Of a stretch of 64,000 nt of DNA, positions 56,057 through 64,000 are shown piece after piece (position 1 is the first letter of the stretch; each line of letters opens with the position of its first letter). Below the pieces are notes generated by a model that worked only from the letters and a program-made list of their open reading frames with translations, was not told the DNA's origin and searched no databases. This DNA is from Mycolicibacillus parakoreensis (lineage in GTDB: Bacteria > Actinomycetota > Actinomycetes > Mycobacteriales > Mycobacteriaceae). The stretch is from contig NZ_CP092365.1 in assembly GCF_022370835.2 (NCBI RefSeq), forward strand, positions 3,286,001 through 3,350,000, in the 5' to 3' direction. Both the position numbers and the translations under genes were made by a program.

Positions 56057-57043
56057 TCAGCCCACCCCGGCGTAGGAGTGCAGACCCGCGGTGACCAGGT
56101 TGACGAAGAACAGGTTGAACACCATCGCCACGAAACCGGCCACGTTGATCCAGGCGGCCTTGCGGTCTCGCCACCCGGCCGTCGACCGGGCGTGCAGGTA
56201 CGCCGCGTAGATCACCCACGCGATGAACGACACCGTCTCCTTGGGGTCCCAGCCCCAATAGCGGCCCCAGGCCTCCTCGGCCCAGATCGCCCCGAAGATC
56301 ACCCCGAACCCGAAGACCGGGAACGCGAAGATCGTCGTGCGGTAGGCGAGCCGGTCGAGGGTCTGCGCGTCGGGCAACCGCTGCACCAGCCGCGCCAGCG
56401 CCCCGGGGGTCTGCGGCTCGCCGAACCGGGAGGTGCGCGCCAGGAACAGGATGGAGGCCACCCCGGCGACGACGAACACCCCGGACCCGGTGGAGACCAC
56501 CGAGACGTGGATCGGCAGCCAGTAGGACTGCAGTGCCGGCATCACCGGGGCCGCGGTGGCATACAGCCAGTGCCCGGAGATGCCCAGCAGGATCAACACC
56601 GGCACCAGCACGAACACCCACAGCGGCCGGTAGCGCGGCTTGCGCAGCATCACCGCGCCGGTCACCAGCCCGGAGAAGCAGGTCAAGTTGATGAACTCGT
56701 ACATGTTGCCCCACGGCGGGCGCAGGGTGGCCAGCCCGCGCAGCGCGATGCAGGCGCCCAGCAGCGCGATGCCGACGTAGACCAGCGCCAGCCCCGCGCC
56801 GCCGACCCGTTCGGCCAGCGGACGGGCCGGCGCGGTGGGCACCACCCCGGGGGCGGCGGGGTCGTCGACGGCGATCGCCCCGGCTCCCACCGCGACGCGC
56901 TCGCGCGCCTCGACGCGCCGGCCCCCGGCGTAGGCCAACTCCACCGCCAGCAACACCAGGGCCAGTACCAGCACCACCAGCGCGGAGGTGTAGGACCAGT
57001 CGGAGTAGCGGGCCAGCCCGACGTCGATGTGGGTGGTGTTCAC
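56057..57043 (-). CDS. ccsA: Cytochrome c synthase subunit CcsA/ResC
   Basis: The 328-residue membrane protein has about eight helices and the haem-handling motif WGRYWGWDPKET, with another conserved WGNMYEF. It delivers and attaches haem to apocytochrome c with ResB (system II). Start GTG overlaps the resB stop by 4 bases. It corresponds to Rv0529. Confidence 0.95.
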   Translation of the reverse strand: MNTTHIDVGLARYSDWSYTSALVVLVLALVLLAVELAYAGGRRVEARERVAVGAGAIAVDDPAAPGVVPTAPARPLAERVGGAGLALVYVGIALLGACIALRGLATLRPPWGNMYEFINLTCFSGLVTGAVMLRKPRYRPLWVFVLVPVLILLGISGHWLYATAAPVMPALQSYWLPIHVSVVSTGSGVFVVAGVASILFLARTSRFGEPQTPGALARLVQRLPDAQTLDRLAYRTTIFAFPVFGFGVIFGAIWAEEAWGRYWGWDPKETVSFIAWVIYAAYLHARSTAGWRDRKAAWINVAGFVAMVFNLFFVNLVTAGLHSYAGVG

Positions 57044-58689
57044 GGGCGCCACTCCTCGGTGCCGGCGGCGTGGTTCATCTCGGCTGGACCTTCCTGACCT
57101 TCCTGCGACGGTGCCTGCAGCCCGGCCAGCAGCCGGGCGGTCAGTCGCTCGAACTCGTCACCCCAGCCGGCGTTGTCGGTGCGGGCCAGTCCGCCGAGTT
57201 CGACGTTCACCGTACCGGGCGCCGCGGCGCCGATCCGAATCCAGACCCGGCGGCGACGCACCACCAGCGACAGCACCAGCCCGGCCATCATCGTCATCGC
57301 GAACACCAGCACCCAGATCTGGCCCGGATCGTGGGAGACCTGCAGGTTCACGAACGGGACCGCGCCGTCGAAGCGGATCACGGTGCCGTCGTCGAGGCGC
57401 ATCTCGGGGGTGCGCAGGTTCAGGTTGGCCCGGCCCACCTTGACCAGTCGGCCCTGCTCCATCATCCGGTGGTCGAGGGTGAACAGCGACTGCGGGCGCC
57501 CGGTGTCCAGCCCGGTGTCGCCGCGGTAGACGTCGATGGCCACCGCGGGGTCGCCCAGCGCGGGGAACGCCGAGGACAACAGGGTGCCGTCGAGCTGCTC
57601 GGTCGGCGCGAACAGGCCCTGGATGGCGATCTGGTGGTGGCGACGTTCGGTGGCGTCGGGGTAGGTCCCCGCCGGCGGGTCGAACCGCAGCGCCCCCGAC
57701 GACAGCAGGGTCTGCTGGTCGTCGGGGCGGAACTGCACGGTGGCGGTGCGCCGCTGGCCGTCGGGGAAGATGACGGTGAACGTCGGCGCGTAGCCGTGGC
57801 CTTGCAGGTAGACGCGGTTGCCGCCGATCCGCAGCGGGTGGTTGACCGCCAGCCGGTAGCCCACCCAGGTGTCGGTGAGAAGGTCCTCGCCGCTCTGGTA
57901 GTCGATGTCGGCGGCATACGCGGTGGCCTGCCCCGACGGCAGGTAGTCGGCGTCGAAGTCGTTGACCCGCAGACACATCGGGTCCAAATCGGTGCCGTCG
58001 ACGGTCAGCCCGGCCCGGAACGAGTCGAACGCCGCCGGCGAGGCGGAGCAGAAACCGGGCCCGCCGTCGGCGATGACGATGGTGGAGCCCTCGTAGCCGA
58101 AGAGTTTGCCGGCGGCCACCGCGATCAGCAGCCCGAGCAGCGCGAAGTGGAAGGCCAGGTTGCCGAACTCGCGCAGGTAGCCGCGTTCGGCGGCGATCTC
58201 GGTGCCGGTGTCGGTCCGGCGCACACGGCGCCGCCAGCCGCGCAGCCGGCCGGCCAGGGTCGCCGCCAGCGCGTCGGGCTCGCCGGCCAGCCCGGCGGCC
58301 CCGGCGTGTTTGGGCAGCCGGGCGAGGTTGCGCGGCGCGGGCACCGGGTCGGCGCGCAGGCTGCGCAGGTGCTCGACGGTGCGCGGGGCCAGACAGCCCA
58401 CCAGCGAGGTGAACAGCAGCACGTAGATCGCGGTGAACCAGAAGCTGCCGAACACGTCGAACATCTGCAGCCGGTCCAGCCACGGCCCCACCGTGGGGTG
58501 GCTGTGCAGGTACTCGTCGACCTTGCCGGCGTTGAGGCTGCGCTGCGGCAGCAGCGCGCCGGGGATCGCCCCCAGCGCCAGCAGGAACAGCAGCACCAGC
58601 GCGGTGCCCATCGAGGTCAGCGACCGCCAGGTGTTGCGGGCCCGCTGCCCCACCCGGGTCGCCGCCCCGGCGATCGCCGACGGGCTCAT
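57040..58689 (-). CDS. resB: Cytochrome c synthase subunit ResB
   Basis: The 549-residue protein has three helices in the first 220 residues (TALVLLFLLALGAIPGALLPQ, FWFTAIYVLLFTSLVGCLAP and FHFALLGLLIAVAAGKLFG), a large outer domain, and a final helix near residue 465 (IWVLVFAMTMMAGLVLSLVV). It forms the haem-lyase complex with CcsA. It overlaps ccdA and ccsA by 4 bases each. Orthologue of Rv0528. Confidence 0.95.
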   Translation of the reverse strand: MSPSAIAGAATRVGQRARNTWRSLTSMGTALVLLFLLALGAIPGALLPQRSLNAGKVDEYLHSHPTVGPWLDRLQMFDVFGSFWFTAIYVLLFTSLVGCLAPRTVEHLRSLRADPVPAPRNLARLPKHAGAAGLAGEPDALAATLAGRLRGWRRRVRRTDTGTEIAAERGYLREFGNLAFHFALLGLLIAVAAGKLFGYEGSTIVIADGGPGFCSASPAAFDSFRAGLTVDGTDLDPMCLRVNDFDADYLPSGQATAYAADIDYQSGEDLLTDTWVGYRLAVNHPLRIGGNRVYLQGHGYAPTFTVIFPDGQRRTATVQFRPDDQQTLLSSGALRFDPPAGTYPDATERRHHQIAIQGLFAPTEQLDGTLLSSAFPALGDPAVAIDVYRGDTGLDTGRPQSLFTLDHRMMEQGRLVKVGRANLNLRTPEMRLDDGTVIRFDGAVPFVNLQVSHDPGQIWVLVFAMTMMAGLVLSLVVRRRRVWIRIGAAAPGTVNVELGGLARTDNAGWGDEFERLTARLLAGLQAPSQEGQEGPAEMNHAAGTEEWRP

Positions 58690-59462
58690 ACCGGCAGCCT
58701 CACGTCGGAGACCAGCGCGTCGCGCACCCAGGAGATGAACTCGTTCCACAGCCCGGTGACCAGCGCCGCGCCCACCACGATCAGCAGCGCCCCGCCGAAG
58801 ATCTGGATGGCGCGGGTGTGGCGGCGCAGCCAGGCCAGCCCGGCGACCGCACCGGCCGAACCCAGCGCGAGCAGCACGAACGGGATCCCCAGCCCCAGGC
58901 AGTAGGCGAGCACCAGCACCACCCCACGGGCCACCGAGGGCCCGTCGGTGGCGCTGGCCACCGCGATCACCCCGGTCAGGGTCGGCCCCAGGCACGGCGT
59001 CCAGCCCAGGGCGAACACGGCGCCGAGCAGCGGGGCGCCGGCGGCGGTCGACACCTGCCGCGGGCTGAACCGCACCTGGCGCTGCAGGGCCGGAACGTAC
59101 CCGACGAACACCAGCCCCATCGCGATCGTGATCACCCCGCCGAGGCGCTGCAGCAGCACCTGGTTGGTGATCAAGGTGGTGGTCATGCCCAGCACCGCCA
59201 CGGTGCCCAACAGGAACACCACGGTGAAGCCGGCGACGAACAGCGCGGCCGAGCCGGCGACCCGCCACCGGTGGCGCACGCTCACCGCGCCCGGCGCGGC
59301 GGGGGTCTGCTCGGCGCCGACGACCGCGGCCAGATACGACAGGTAGCCGGGCACCAGCGGCACCACACACGGCGAGGCGAACGACACCAGTCCGGCCAGC
59401 ACCGCCACCGCGGCGGCCACCAGCAGCGGCCCGGTGGCGGCGGTCTCGGCGAACCCGGTCAT
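58686..59462 (-). CDS. ccdA: Cytochrome c biogenesis protein CcdA (DsbD-like)
   Basis: The 258-residue membrane protein has six helices with the two active cysteines in FASPCVVPLVPGYLSYL and GWTPCLGPTL. It moves electrons from cytosolic thioredoxin to the outer thioredoxin, which keeps apocytochrome c reduced. It corresponds to Rv0527 and overlaps both neighbours by 4 bases. Confidence 0.95.
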   Translation of the reverse strand: MTGFAETAATGPLLVAAAVAVLAGLVSFASPCVVPLVPGYLSYLAAVVGAEQTPAAPGAVSVRHRWRVAGSAALFVAGFTVVFLLGTVAVLGMTTTLITNQVLLQRLGGVITIAMGLVFVGYVPALQRQVRFSPRQVSTAAGAPLLGAVFALGWTPCLGPTLTGVIAVASATDGPSVARGVVLVLAYCLGLGIPFVLLALGSAGAVAGLAWLRRHTRAIQIFGGALLIVVGAALVTGLWNEFISWVRDALVSDVRLPV

Positions 59463-60067
59463 GACGGCTCCGGGGTGCTCGGCTCGGCGGCGACCCGCTG
59501 CACCACCGGCAGCAGGTCCTCGGCGAGCAGCTCCCGCAGGAACACCGCCGCCACCCGGTGGTGGCGGTCGAGCACCAGCGTCGACGGCACCACCGACGTG
59601 GGATATTTGCCGCCGAAGGCGATCAGGGTGCGCAGCGCCGGGTCGTAGATCGACGGGAACGTGATGTGGCGGTCGGTGACGAAGTCCACCGCGGCGGCCC
59701 GGTTGTGGTCCTGCACGTCGATGCCGAGGAACGCCACCCCGTCCTCGCGGGTGGCGTCGTAGACCTGCTGCAGCTCGGTGATCTCGGTGCGACACGGCGC
59801 GCACCACTGCCCCCACACGTTGATCACCACGACGTCGCCGTCGAAGTCGGTCAGGCTCAGCGTCGTGTCGGGGTTCGTGAGGTCGGGGCCGCTGATCGGC
59901 CCGGGGCGGCTGCGCTCGGCCGGCGGATCGTAGAAGATGTCGGTTTTGCCGCCCGGGGAGACGAATTCGAAGGTGCCGCCCTGCACGACGGCGTCGTCAC
60001 CGGTGGAACACCCGCCGGCCGCGAGCACCAGGGCGGCCAGCAGCGCCCCGCCGATCCGCCGCGTCAT
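59459..60067 (-). CDS. TlpA/ResA-like membrane-anchored thioredoxin lipoprotein
   Basis: The 202-residue protein has a lipobox LAAGGC near residue 20 and the active site NVWGQWCAPCR near residue 90, with a cis-Pro loop TSVVPSTLVLD. It reduces apocytochrome c and receives electrons from CcdA. The ATG at 60067 was chosen; a TTG at 60073 would restore the 4-base overlap seen across this operon. Orthologue of Rv0526. Confidence 0.92.
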   Translation of the reverse strand: MTRRIGGALLAALVLAAGGCSTGDDAVVQGGTFEFVSPGGKTDIFYDPPAERSRPGPISGPDLTNPDTTLSLTDFDGDVVVINVWGQWCAPCRTEITELQQVYDATREDGVAFLGIDVQDHNRAAAVDFVTDRHITFPSIYDPALRTLIAFGGKYPTSVVPSTLVLDRHHRVAAVFLRELLAEDLLPVVQRVAAEPSTPEPS

Positions 60068-60069
60068 GG

Positions 60070-60681
60070 TCAACAGCCGTCCGCCGGCTCGCTGTAGTCG
60101 ACGTCGACGACCCGCTCATCCTCGAAGATCAGCGACGTCACCGACGCCACCGCGCACTGCCGGCGCCGCGGGTCGTGCCAGAGCCGCTGCCCGCTGAGGA
60201 ACTGCCGGGCGGTCCAGACCGGCAGTTGGTGGGAGACGCAGACCGCCTCGTGACCGGCGGCGCGGGCACGCGCCCGCTCGACCGCGGCGACCATCCGTGC
60301 GGCGATCTGGCGGTAGGGCTCCCCCCACGACGGGGTGAACGGGTTGCGCAGCTGCCACCACACCCGCGGGTCGCGCCAGGCGCCGTCCCCGGGTGAGACC
60401 CGTCGGCCCTCGAAGAAGTTCTCCGACTCGATGAGGTCGGCGTCGGTGTCGACCGCCAGCCGGTGGGCGGCGGCGATCGGGGCGGCGGTCTCCTGGGCGC
60501 GCTGCAGCGGGGAGGCGATCACCGCGACGATGTCGCGGTGCGCCAGCGCCTCGGCCACCGCCTGCGCCTGCGCGCGTCCGCGCTGCGACAACCGGAATCC
60601 GGGCAGCCGGCCGTAGAGGATGCCCTCGGGGTTGTGCACCTCGCCGTGGCGGATCAGGTGCACCCGGGTCTGTTCGGTCAT
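60070..60681 (-). CDS. Histidine phosphatase (phosphoglycerate-mutase-like)
   Basis: The 203-residue protein has the phosphatase signature [12 protein letters not shown] near the start and the second His in [10 protein letters not shown]. It is a GpmB-like phosphatase rather than a glycolytic mutase; the substrate is unknown. It overlaps hemL by 4 bases and corresponds to Rv0525, so it sits in the cytochrome c operon. Confidence 0.9.
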   Translation of the reverse strand: MTEQTRVHLIRHGEVHNPEGILYGRLPGFRLSQRGRAQAQAVAEALAHRDIVAVIASPLQRAQETAAPIAAAHRLAVDTDADLIESENFFEGRRVSPGDGAWRDPRVWWQLRNPFTPSWGEPYRQIAARMVAAVERARARAAGHEAVCVSHQLPVWTARQFLSGQRLWHDPRRRQCAVASVTSLIFEDERVVDVDYSEPADGC

Positions 60682-61991
60682 CGGGGCGGCTCCGCTCCGG
60701 CCGCGGCGGCCGCCGCGGCCGGCAGCGCCGCCGCGATCGTCTCGAACGCGGCGTCGTCGAGGGCCGCGGAGACGAACCAGGCCTCGAACGCGCTGCACGG
60801 CGGGTAGACCCCGGCGGCCAGCAGCGCGTGGAAGAACGGCGCGAACCGCCAGGTCGCACTGGCCCGGGCGGCGGCGAAATCGGTGACCGGCGTGTCGGTG
60901 AAGAACACGCTGAGCATGTTGCCGGCCCTGGGGATCTGGTGGGCCACACCGGCTTTGGTCAGCTCTGCGGAGATCAGCCCGGCGAGCCGGTCGGCGGCGG
61001 CGTCCAGCGTCGCGTAGACCTCGGGGGTGGCGTTGCGCAGCGTGGCCAGCCCCGCGGCGGTCGCGATCGGGTTCCCCGACAGCGTGCCGGCCTGATACAC
61101 CGGCCCGAGCGGGGCGAGGCGGGCCATCACCTCGGCGCGCCCGCCGAAGGCCGCCGCCGGCAGCCCGCCGCTGACCACCTTGCCGAACGTGAACAGATCG
61201 GCGTCGACCGGATCGAGCCCGTACCACCCGGCGGCGCTGACCCGGAATCCGGTCATCACCTCATCGAGGATGAGCAGCGCGCCGTGCTCGGCGGTGATCG
61301 CCCGCAGCGCGGCGTTGAACCCGTCGACGGGGGCGACCACGCCCATGTTGCCGGGGCTGGCCTCGGTGATCACCGCGGCGATCTCGTCGCCGTGGCGGTC
61401 GAACGCCTCGGTCACCGCCGCGATGTCGTTGTAGGGCAGCACCAGGGTGTCGGCGGCGCTGGCGCCGGTCACCCCCGGTGAGGCCGGCAGCCCCAAGGTG
61501 GCGACCCCGGAGCCGGCGTCGGCGAGCAAAGCGTCGACGTGGCCGTGATAGCAACCGGAGAACTTCACCACCTTGGTGCGTCCGGTGAACCCGCGGGCCA
61601 GCCGCAGCGCACTCATCGTCGCCTCGGTGCCGGAGTTGACCAGCCGCACCTGCTGCACGGGCGCGACCCGGGCGATGATCTCGGCGGCCAGTTCGGTCTC
61701 GGCCGCGGTGGGCGCCCCGAACGACACCCCGTCGGCCGCGGCGCGCTGCACCGCCTCGACCACCGCCGGGTGGGCGTGGCCGAGGATCATCGGCCCCCAC
61801 GAGCAGACCAGGTCCACGTAGCGGTTGTCGTCGGCGTCGGTGAGCCAGGCACCGCGGGCCGCGGTGATGAACCGCGGGGTGCCGCCCACCGCGGCGAACG
61901 CCCGCACCGGGGAGTTGACCCCGCCGGGGGTGACCGCGCAGGCACGGTCGAACAGTTGCGCCGATGCCGCGGTGACCTGCTCACTAACCAT
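60678..61991 (-). CDS. hemL: Glutamate-1-semialdehyde 2,1-aminomutase
   Basis: The 437-residue PLP enzyme makes 5-aminolevulinate for haem and other tetrapyrroles. Lys271 in [12 protein letters not shown] is the PLP lysine; [25 protein letters not shown] and [11 protein letters not shown] are family motifs. It is the first gene of the chain hemL-gpm-tlpA-ccdA-resB-ccsA, linking haem supply to cytochrome c assembly. Orthologue of Rv0524. A small palindrome CTACAGGGTGTAG at 62027-62039 lies upstream. Confidence 0.95.
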   Translation of the reverse strand: MVSEQVTAASAQLFDRACAVTPGGVNSPVRAFAAVGGTPRFITAARGAWLTDADDNRYVDLVCSWGPMILGHAHPAVVEAVQRAAADGVSFGAPTAAETELAAEIIARVAPVQQVRLVNSGTEATMSALRLARGFTGRTKVVKFSGCYHGHVDALLADAGSGVATLGLPASPGVTGASAADTLVLPYNDIAAVTEAFDRHGDEIAAVITEASPGNMGVVAPVDGFNAALRAITAEHGALLILDEVMTGFRVSAAGWYGLDPVDADLFTFGKVVSGGLPAAAFGGRAEVMARLAPLGPVYQAGTLSGNPIATAAGLATLRNATPEVYATLDAAADRLAGLISAELTKAGVAHQIPRAGNMLSVFFTDTPVTDFAAARASATWRFAPFFHALLAAGVYPPCSAFEAWFVSAALDDAAFETIAAALPAAAAAAAGAEPPR

Positions 61992-62090
61992 GGCGACCAG
62001 TGTCCCAGCCGCGCCAAACCGGTCGACTACAGGGTGTAGCAGAGGGGGCGGCGCCGCGCCGCGCGCACCCCTGCACGCACCACACGTACC

Positions 62091-62120
62091 GCACGCCACC
62101 GCACGCCACCGCACGCCACC
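62091..62120. repeat. Three exact 10-base tandem repeats
   Basis: gcacgccacc is repeated three times without change in the divergent gap between hemL and the Ddn-like gene. Confidence 0.85.
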
Positions 62121-62126
62121 GCCACG

Positions 62127-62189
62127 CGTTGAGCCGCACGTTTGCGTGCGCCCAAGCGCCGAAAACGCACCCAAACGTGCGGCTCGACG
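62127..62189. repeat. Long inverted repeat (24-base arms) between hemL and Ddn-like gene
   Basis: The core arms at 62131-62150 and 62166-62185 pair at 19 of 20 positions; outward extension to 62127-62150 and 62166-62189 adds one more mismatch. The loop is 15 bases. As the flanking genes are divergent it cannot be a terminator for either; a mobile palindrome or a leader hairpin fits better. The rest of the 61992-62235 gap shows no gene. Confidence 0.75.
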
Positions 62190-62235
62190 AGCTGACCCGG
62201 TTGTGACCGGCCGGTACGACGGGTTGGATGGGGTT

Positions 62236-62625
62236 ATGCAGTTACCGCAACGGCTGGCGAGGTTCAACCGCCATGTGACCAACCCCATCCAACGGCTGTG
62301 GGCCGGGCGCGCCCCCGGGTTCGGGATCCTCGAGCACACCGGGCGGCGCTCCGGCACCGTCTACCGCACCCCGTTGAACGTGTTCCGCACCGACGACGGG
62401 GTGGCGATCGTGCTGACCTACGGGCCCGACCGGGACTGGCTGAAGAACCTCAAAGCCGCCGGCGGCGGGCGGTTGCAGCGCCACGGCCGGACCATCGAGG
62501 TCACCGACCCCCGGGTGGTCAGCAAGGCCGAGGCCGCCGAGCAGGTCAGCGAGCGGACTCGGCGGCTGTTCGCCCGGCTGCCGTTCGACAACGCCGTGTT
62601 GCTGACCGCGACGGGCCGGCGGTGA
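62236..62625 (+). CDS. Deazaflavin (F420)-dependent nitroreductase-family protein, copy 1
   Basis: The 129-residue protein has the Ddn/FDOR-A pattern: [23 protein letters not shown], then [23 protein letters not shown] and ITDPRVV-like VTDPRVV. These split-barrel proteins use F420H2 to reduce quinones or nitro compounds. The stop overlaps the next copy by 4 bases (GTGA). Confidence 0.88.
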   Translation: MQLPQRLARFNRHVTNPIQRLWAGRAPGFGILEHTGRRSGTVYRTPLNVFRTDDGVAIVLTYGPDRDWLKNLKAAGGGRLQRHGRTIEVTDPRVVSKAEAAEQVSERTRRLFARLPFDNAVLLTATGRR

Positions 62626-63002
62626 AGTTCTCCCAGCGCCGCGCCGAGTTCAACCGGGTGGTGACCAATCCGCTGTTCCGCCCGATCTCCGGCTGGGTGC
62701 CGCTGTGGTCGATCCTCGAGCACACCGGGCGCCGATCCGGCAGGACCTACCGCACCCCGGTGTCGATGTTCAGCACCCCCGACGGGGTGGCGGTGGCGTT
62801 GGTGTACGGCCCCGACCGGGACTGGCTGAAGAACCTGCAGGCGGCCGGCGGCGGGAGAGCCAAGATGTATGGCACCACGTTCCCGGTCACCGACCCGCGG
62901 GTGGTGCCCACCGCCGAGGCGGTCGCGCAGATGAAGACGCCGTGGGCCCAGATCCTCGGCCGCGCCGACGTGGAGTACACGCTGCTGCTCACCCGCGGGT
63001 GA
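62622..63002 (+). CDS. Deazaflavin (F420)-dependent nitroreductase-family protein, copy 2
   Basis: The 126-residue protein repeats the pattern of copy 1 ([48 protein letters not shown]). The two differ most in the N- and C-terminal parts, so they may accept different substrates. Translation is coupled through GTGA. It is convergent with the PPE gene, nine bases away. Confidence 0.88.
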   Translation: MKFSQRRAEFNRVVTNPLFRPISGWVPLWSILEHTGRRSGRTYRTPVSMFSTPDGVAVALVYGPDRDWLKNLQAAGGGRAKMYGTTFPVTDPRVVPTAEAVAQMKTPWAQILGRADVEYTLLLTRG

Positions 63003-63011
63003 GCCGCCGGC

Positions 63012-64000
63012 TCACTCCAGCAGCCGGCGCTTCTGCTCGAGGAACTCCTCGCCGGTGAGCACACCCTCGTCACGCAGGTGGGCGAGTTGGCGCAGCTCGT
63101 CGGCGATCCCGGTGCGGGCGGCGGGGCTGGCCACCGTCTCGGCCACCGCCGCGGCGGCCGCCTCCTTGGCGACCTGCCCGACCTTGCCGCCCTTGCCGAC
63201 GCCCAGCGAGCCCGCAGCCGGGCTCACCCCGCCGGCCAGAGCCCGCCCGAGCATGCTGGCCATCGCCAGGTCCCGGAACGCCGCCCCGGAGGCACCGCTG
63301 ACCGCCGGGCCCGCGGCCGACATGGGCAGCGCGGCCGCGACGGGGGCGATCTGCGGCACGGTGGCCCCCCACGCCGGGGGCACCGACAGCCCGGCGTTCT
63401 GCGCGGCGTTGCCCATCGCCCCCTCGGTCCACGGCCACATGCCCGGACGCCACCAGTCGGGGCGCGGGCGGCCCATCACGTCGAGCATCTCGTGATGCTC
63501 GGCGTGCAGATGGTCCAGGCGCCGCTCGTTCTCCAACACCCCGGGCACCGCGTCGATCCAGGCCCCGGCGGAGACGATGAGCCCGGCCAGTGACGCGACC
63601 CCGCCGCCGACCCCGGCGATCAGCCCCAGCAGCCCGGCCAGATCGGGGATGAGGAACTCGGCGAGATCCGGGAACGGGATGGTGATCCCGCCGGGCAGCG
63701 TGATGTCGAGGGGGGCGATCTCGGCGGCCGGGCCGGCCAGGGCCTGCGACGCCGCGCTCCCCCCGGCGTCGCTCATCCGCGTCAGCACCTGCTGGGCGCC
63801 GACGGTGCCGACGTTTTTCACCGCGTCGCCGGCCTGGGCCGCCTGGCCCGCCTCGTTGGTGGTCTTCGGCGGCGGCTGGAACGGCTCCATCTGCACCGCG
63901 GTGAGCGAGGAGATCGTGTAGGTGGCGAACATCGCCACATCCTGGGCCCACATCGCGGCGTACTCGGCTTGGTTGGCGGCGATCGCGGCGGTGTTCTGCC
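63012..64000 (-). CDS. PPE-family protein with C-terminal SHOCT-like domain, 5' truncated
   Basis: The frame is open to the window edge. The visible first residues (NTAAIAANQAEYAAMWAQDVAM) are the end of the conserved PPE domain, so the true start lies outside. A central stretch is hydrophobic and Gly-rich (PDLAGLLGLIAGVGGGVASLAGLIVSAGA). The last 28 residues read DELRQLAHLRDEGVLTGEEF and onward, the pattern of a SHOCT domain. PPE proteins go through type VII secretion, usually with a PE partner not seen here. Confidence 0.85.
   Translation of the reverse strand, partial: QNTAAIAANQAEYAAMWAQDVAMFATYTISSLTAVQMEPFQPPPKTTNEAGQAAQAGDAVKNVGTVGAQQVLTRMSDAGGSAASQALAGPAAEIAPLDITLPGGITIPFPDLAEFLIPDLAGLLGLIAGVGGGVASLAGLIVSAGAWIDAVPGVLENERRLDHLHAEHHEMLDVMGRPRPDWWRPGMWPWTEGAMGNAAQNAGLSVPPAWGATVPQIAPVAAALPMSAAGPAVSGASGAAFRDLAMASMLGRALAGGVSPAAGSLGVGKGGKVGQVAKEAAAAAVAETVASPAARTGIADELRQLAHLRDEGVLTGEEFLEQKRRLLE

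Noticed and set aside
62091..62120. Possible CRISPR-like array
   Set aside because: The 10-base units are directly adjacent without spacers and no cas genes are present.

Overview
The window is a single block of very high-G+C DNA from a mycobacterium. The evidence is an antigen-85 mycolyltransferase, a PPE protein, an MmpL transporter, Ddn/F420-type oxidoreductases and a menaquinone/cytochrome-c region whose gene order matches, in inverted orientation, M. tuberculosis Rv0566c to Rv0524. The orthologue names come from memory of that genome, not from a search. The very high G+C, an intact galT, the missing Rv0552 and VapBC3 genes and the added MmpL and two-component genes point to a non-tuberculous species. 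I cannot name it.

Positions 1-20,000 are an accessory, mosaic region. It holds two copies of a large membrane protein with an LPG-synthase-type transmembrane domain (one cut by the window edge, one complete), a haloalkane dehalogenase, a YrhK-like membrane protein, an acyl-CoA thioesterase, an antigen-85 protein with a Pro-Ala-Asn tail, a DEAD-box helicase with a long leader, a repeat-rich gap, a DoxD-DoxA fusion, the galTK pair, a FUSC exporter, an Xre/RES toxin-antitoxin pair and several lipoproteins and small enzymes.

Positions 20,000-48,500 carry tRNA-Tyr, yajQ, a Baeyer-Villiger monooxygenase and gpsA. An inserted two-component system, SulP transporter and Xre regulator follow. Then comes the menaquinone locus: htpX, grcC1, menJ, menG, a shortened mgtA, menD, bpoC, menC, fadD8, menB, a haem oxygenase with its presumed TetR regulator, pitA and menE. 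Together these genes make the polyprenyl tail, the naphthoquinone ring, the ring methylation and the tail reduction of menaquinone.

Positions 48,500-64,000 carry mtnP, an inserted MmpL/TetR pair around a perfect inverted-repeat operator, menA, small membrane proteins, a MinD-like ATPase, and an overlapping operon hemL-gpm-tlpA-ccdA-resB-ccsA for tetrapyrrole synthesis and system II cytochrome c maturation. Two tandem Ddn-like genes and a 5'-truncated PPE gene close the window.

Many genes start 6-8 bases after a TANNNT -10 element with no ribosome binding site, so much of the locus is probably transcribed as leaderless mRNA. No rRNA, insertion sequence, prophage or CRISPR array was seen.
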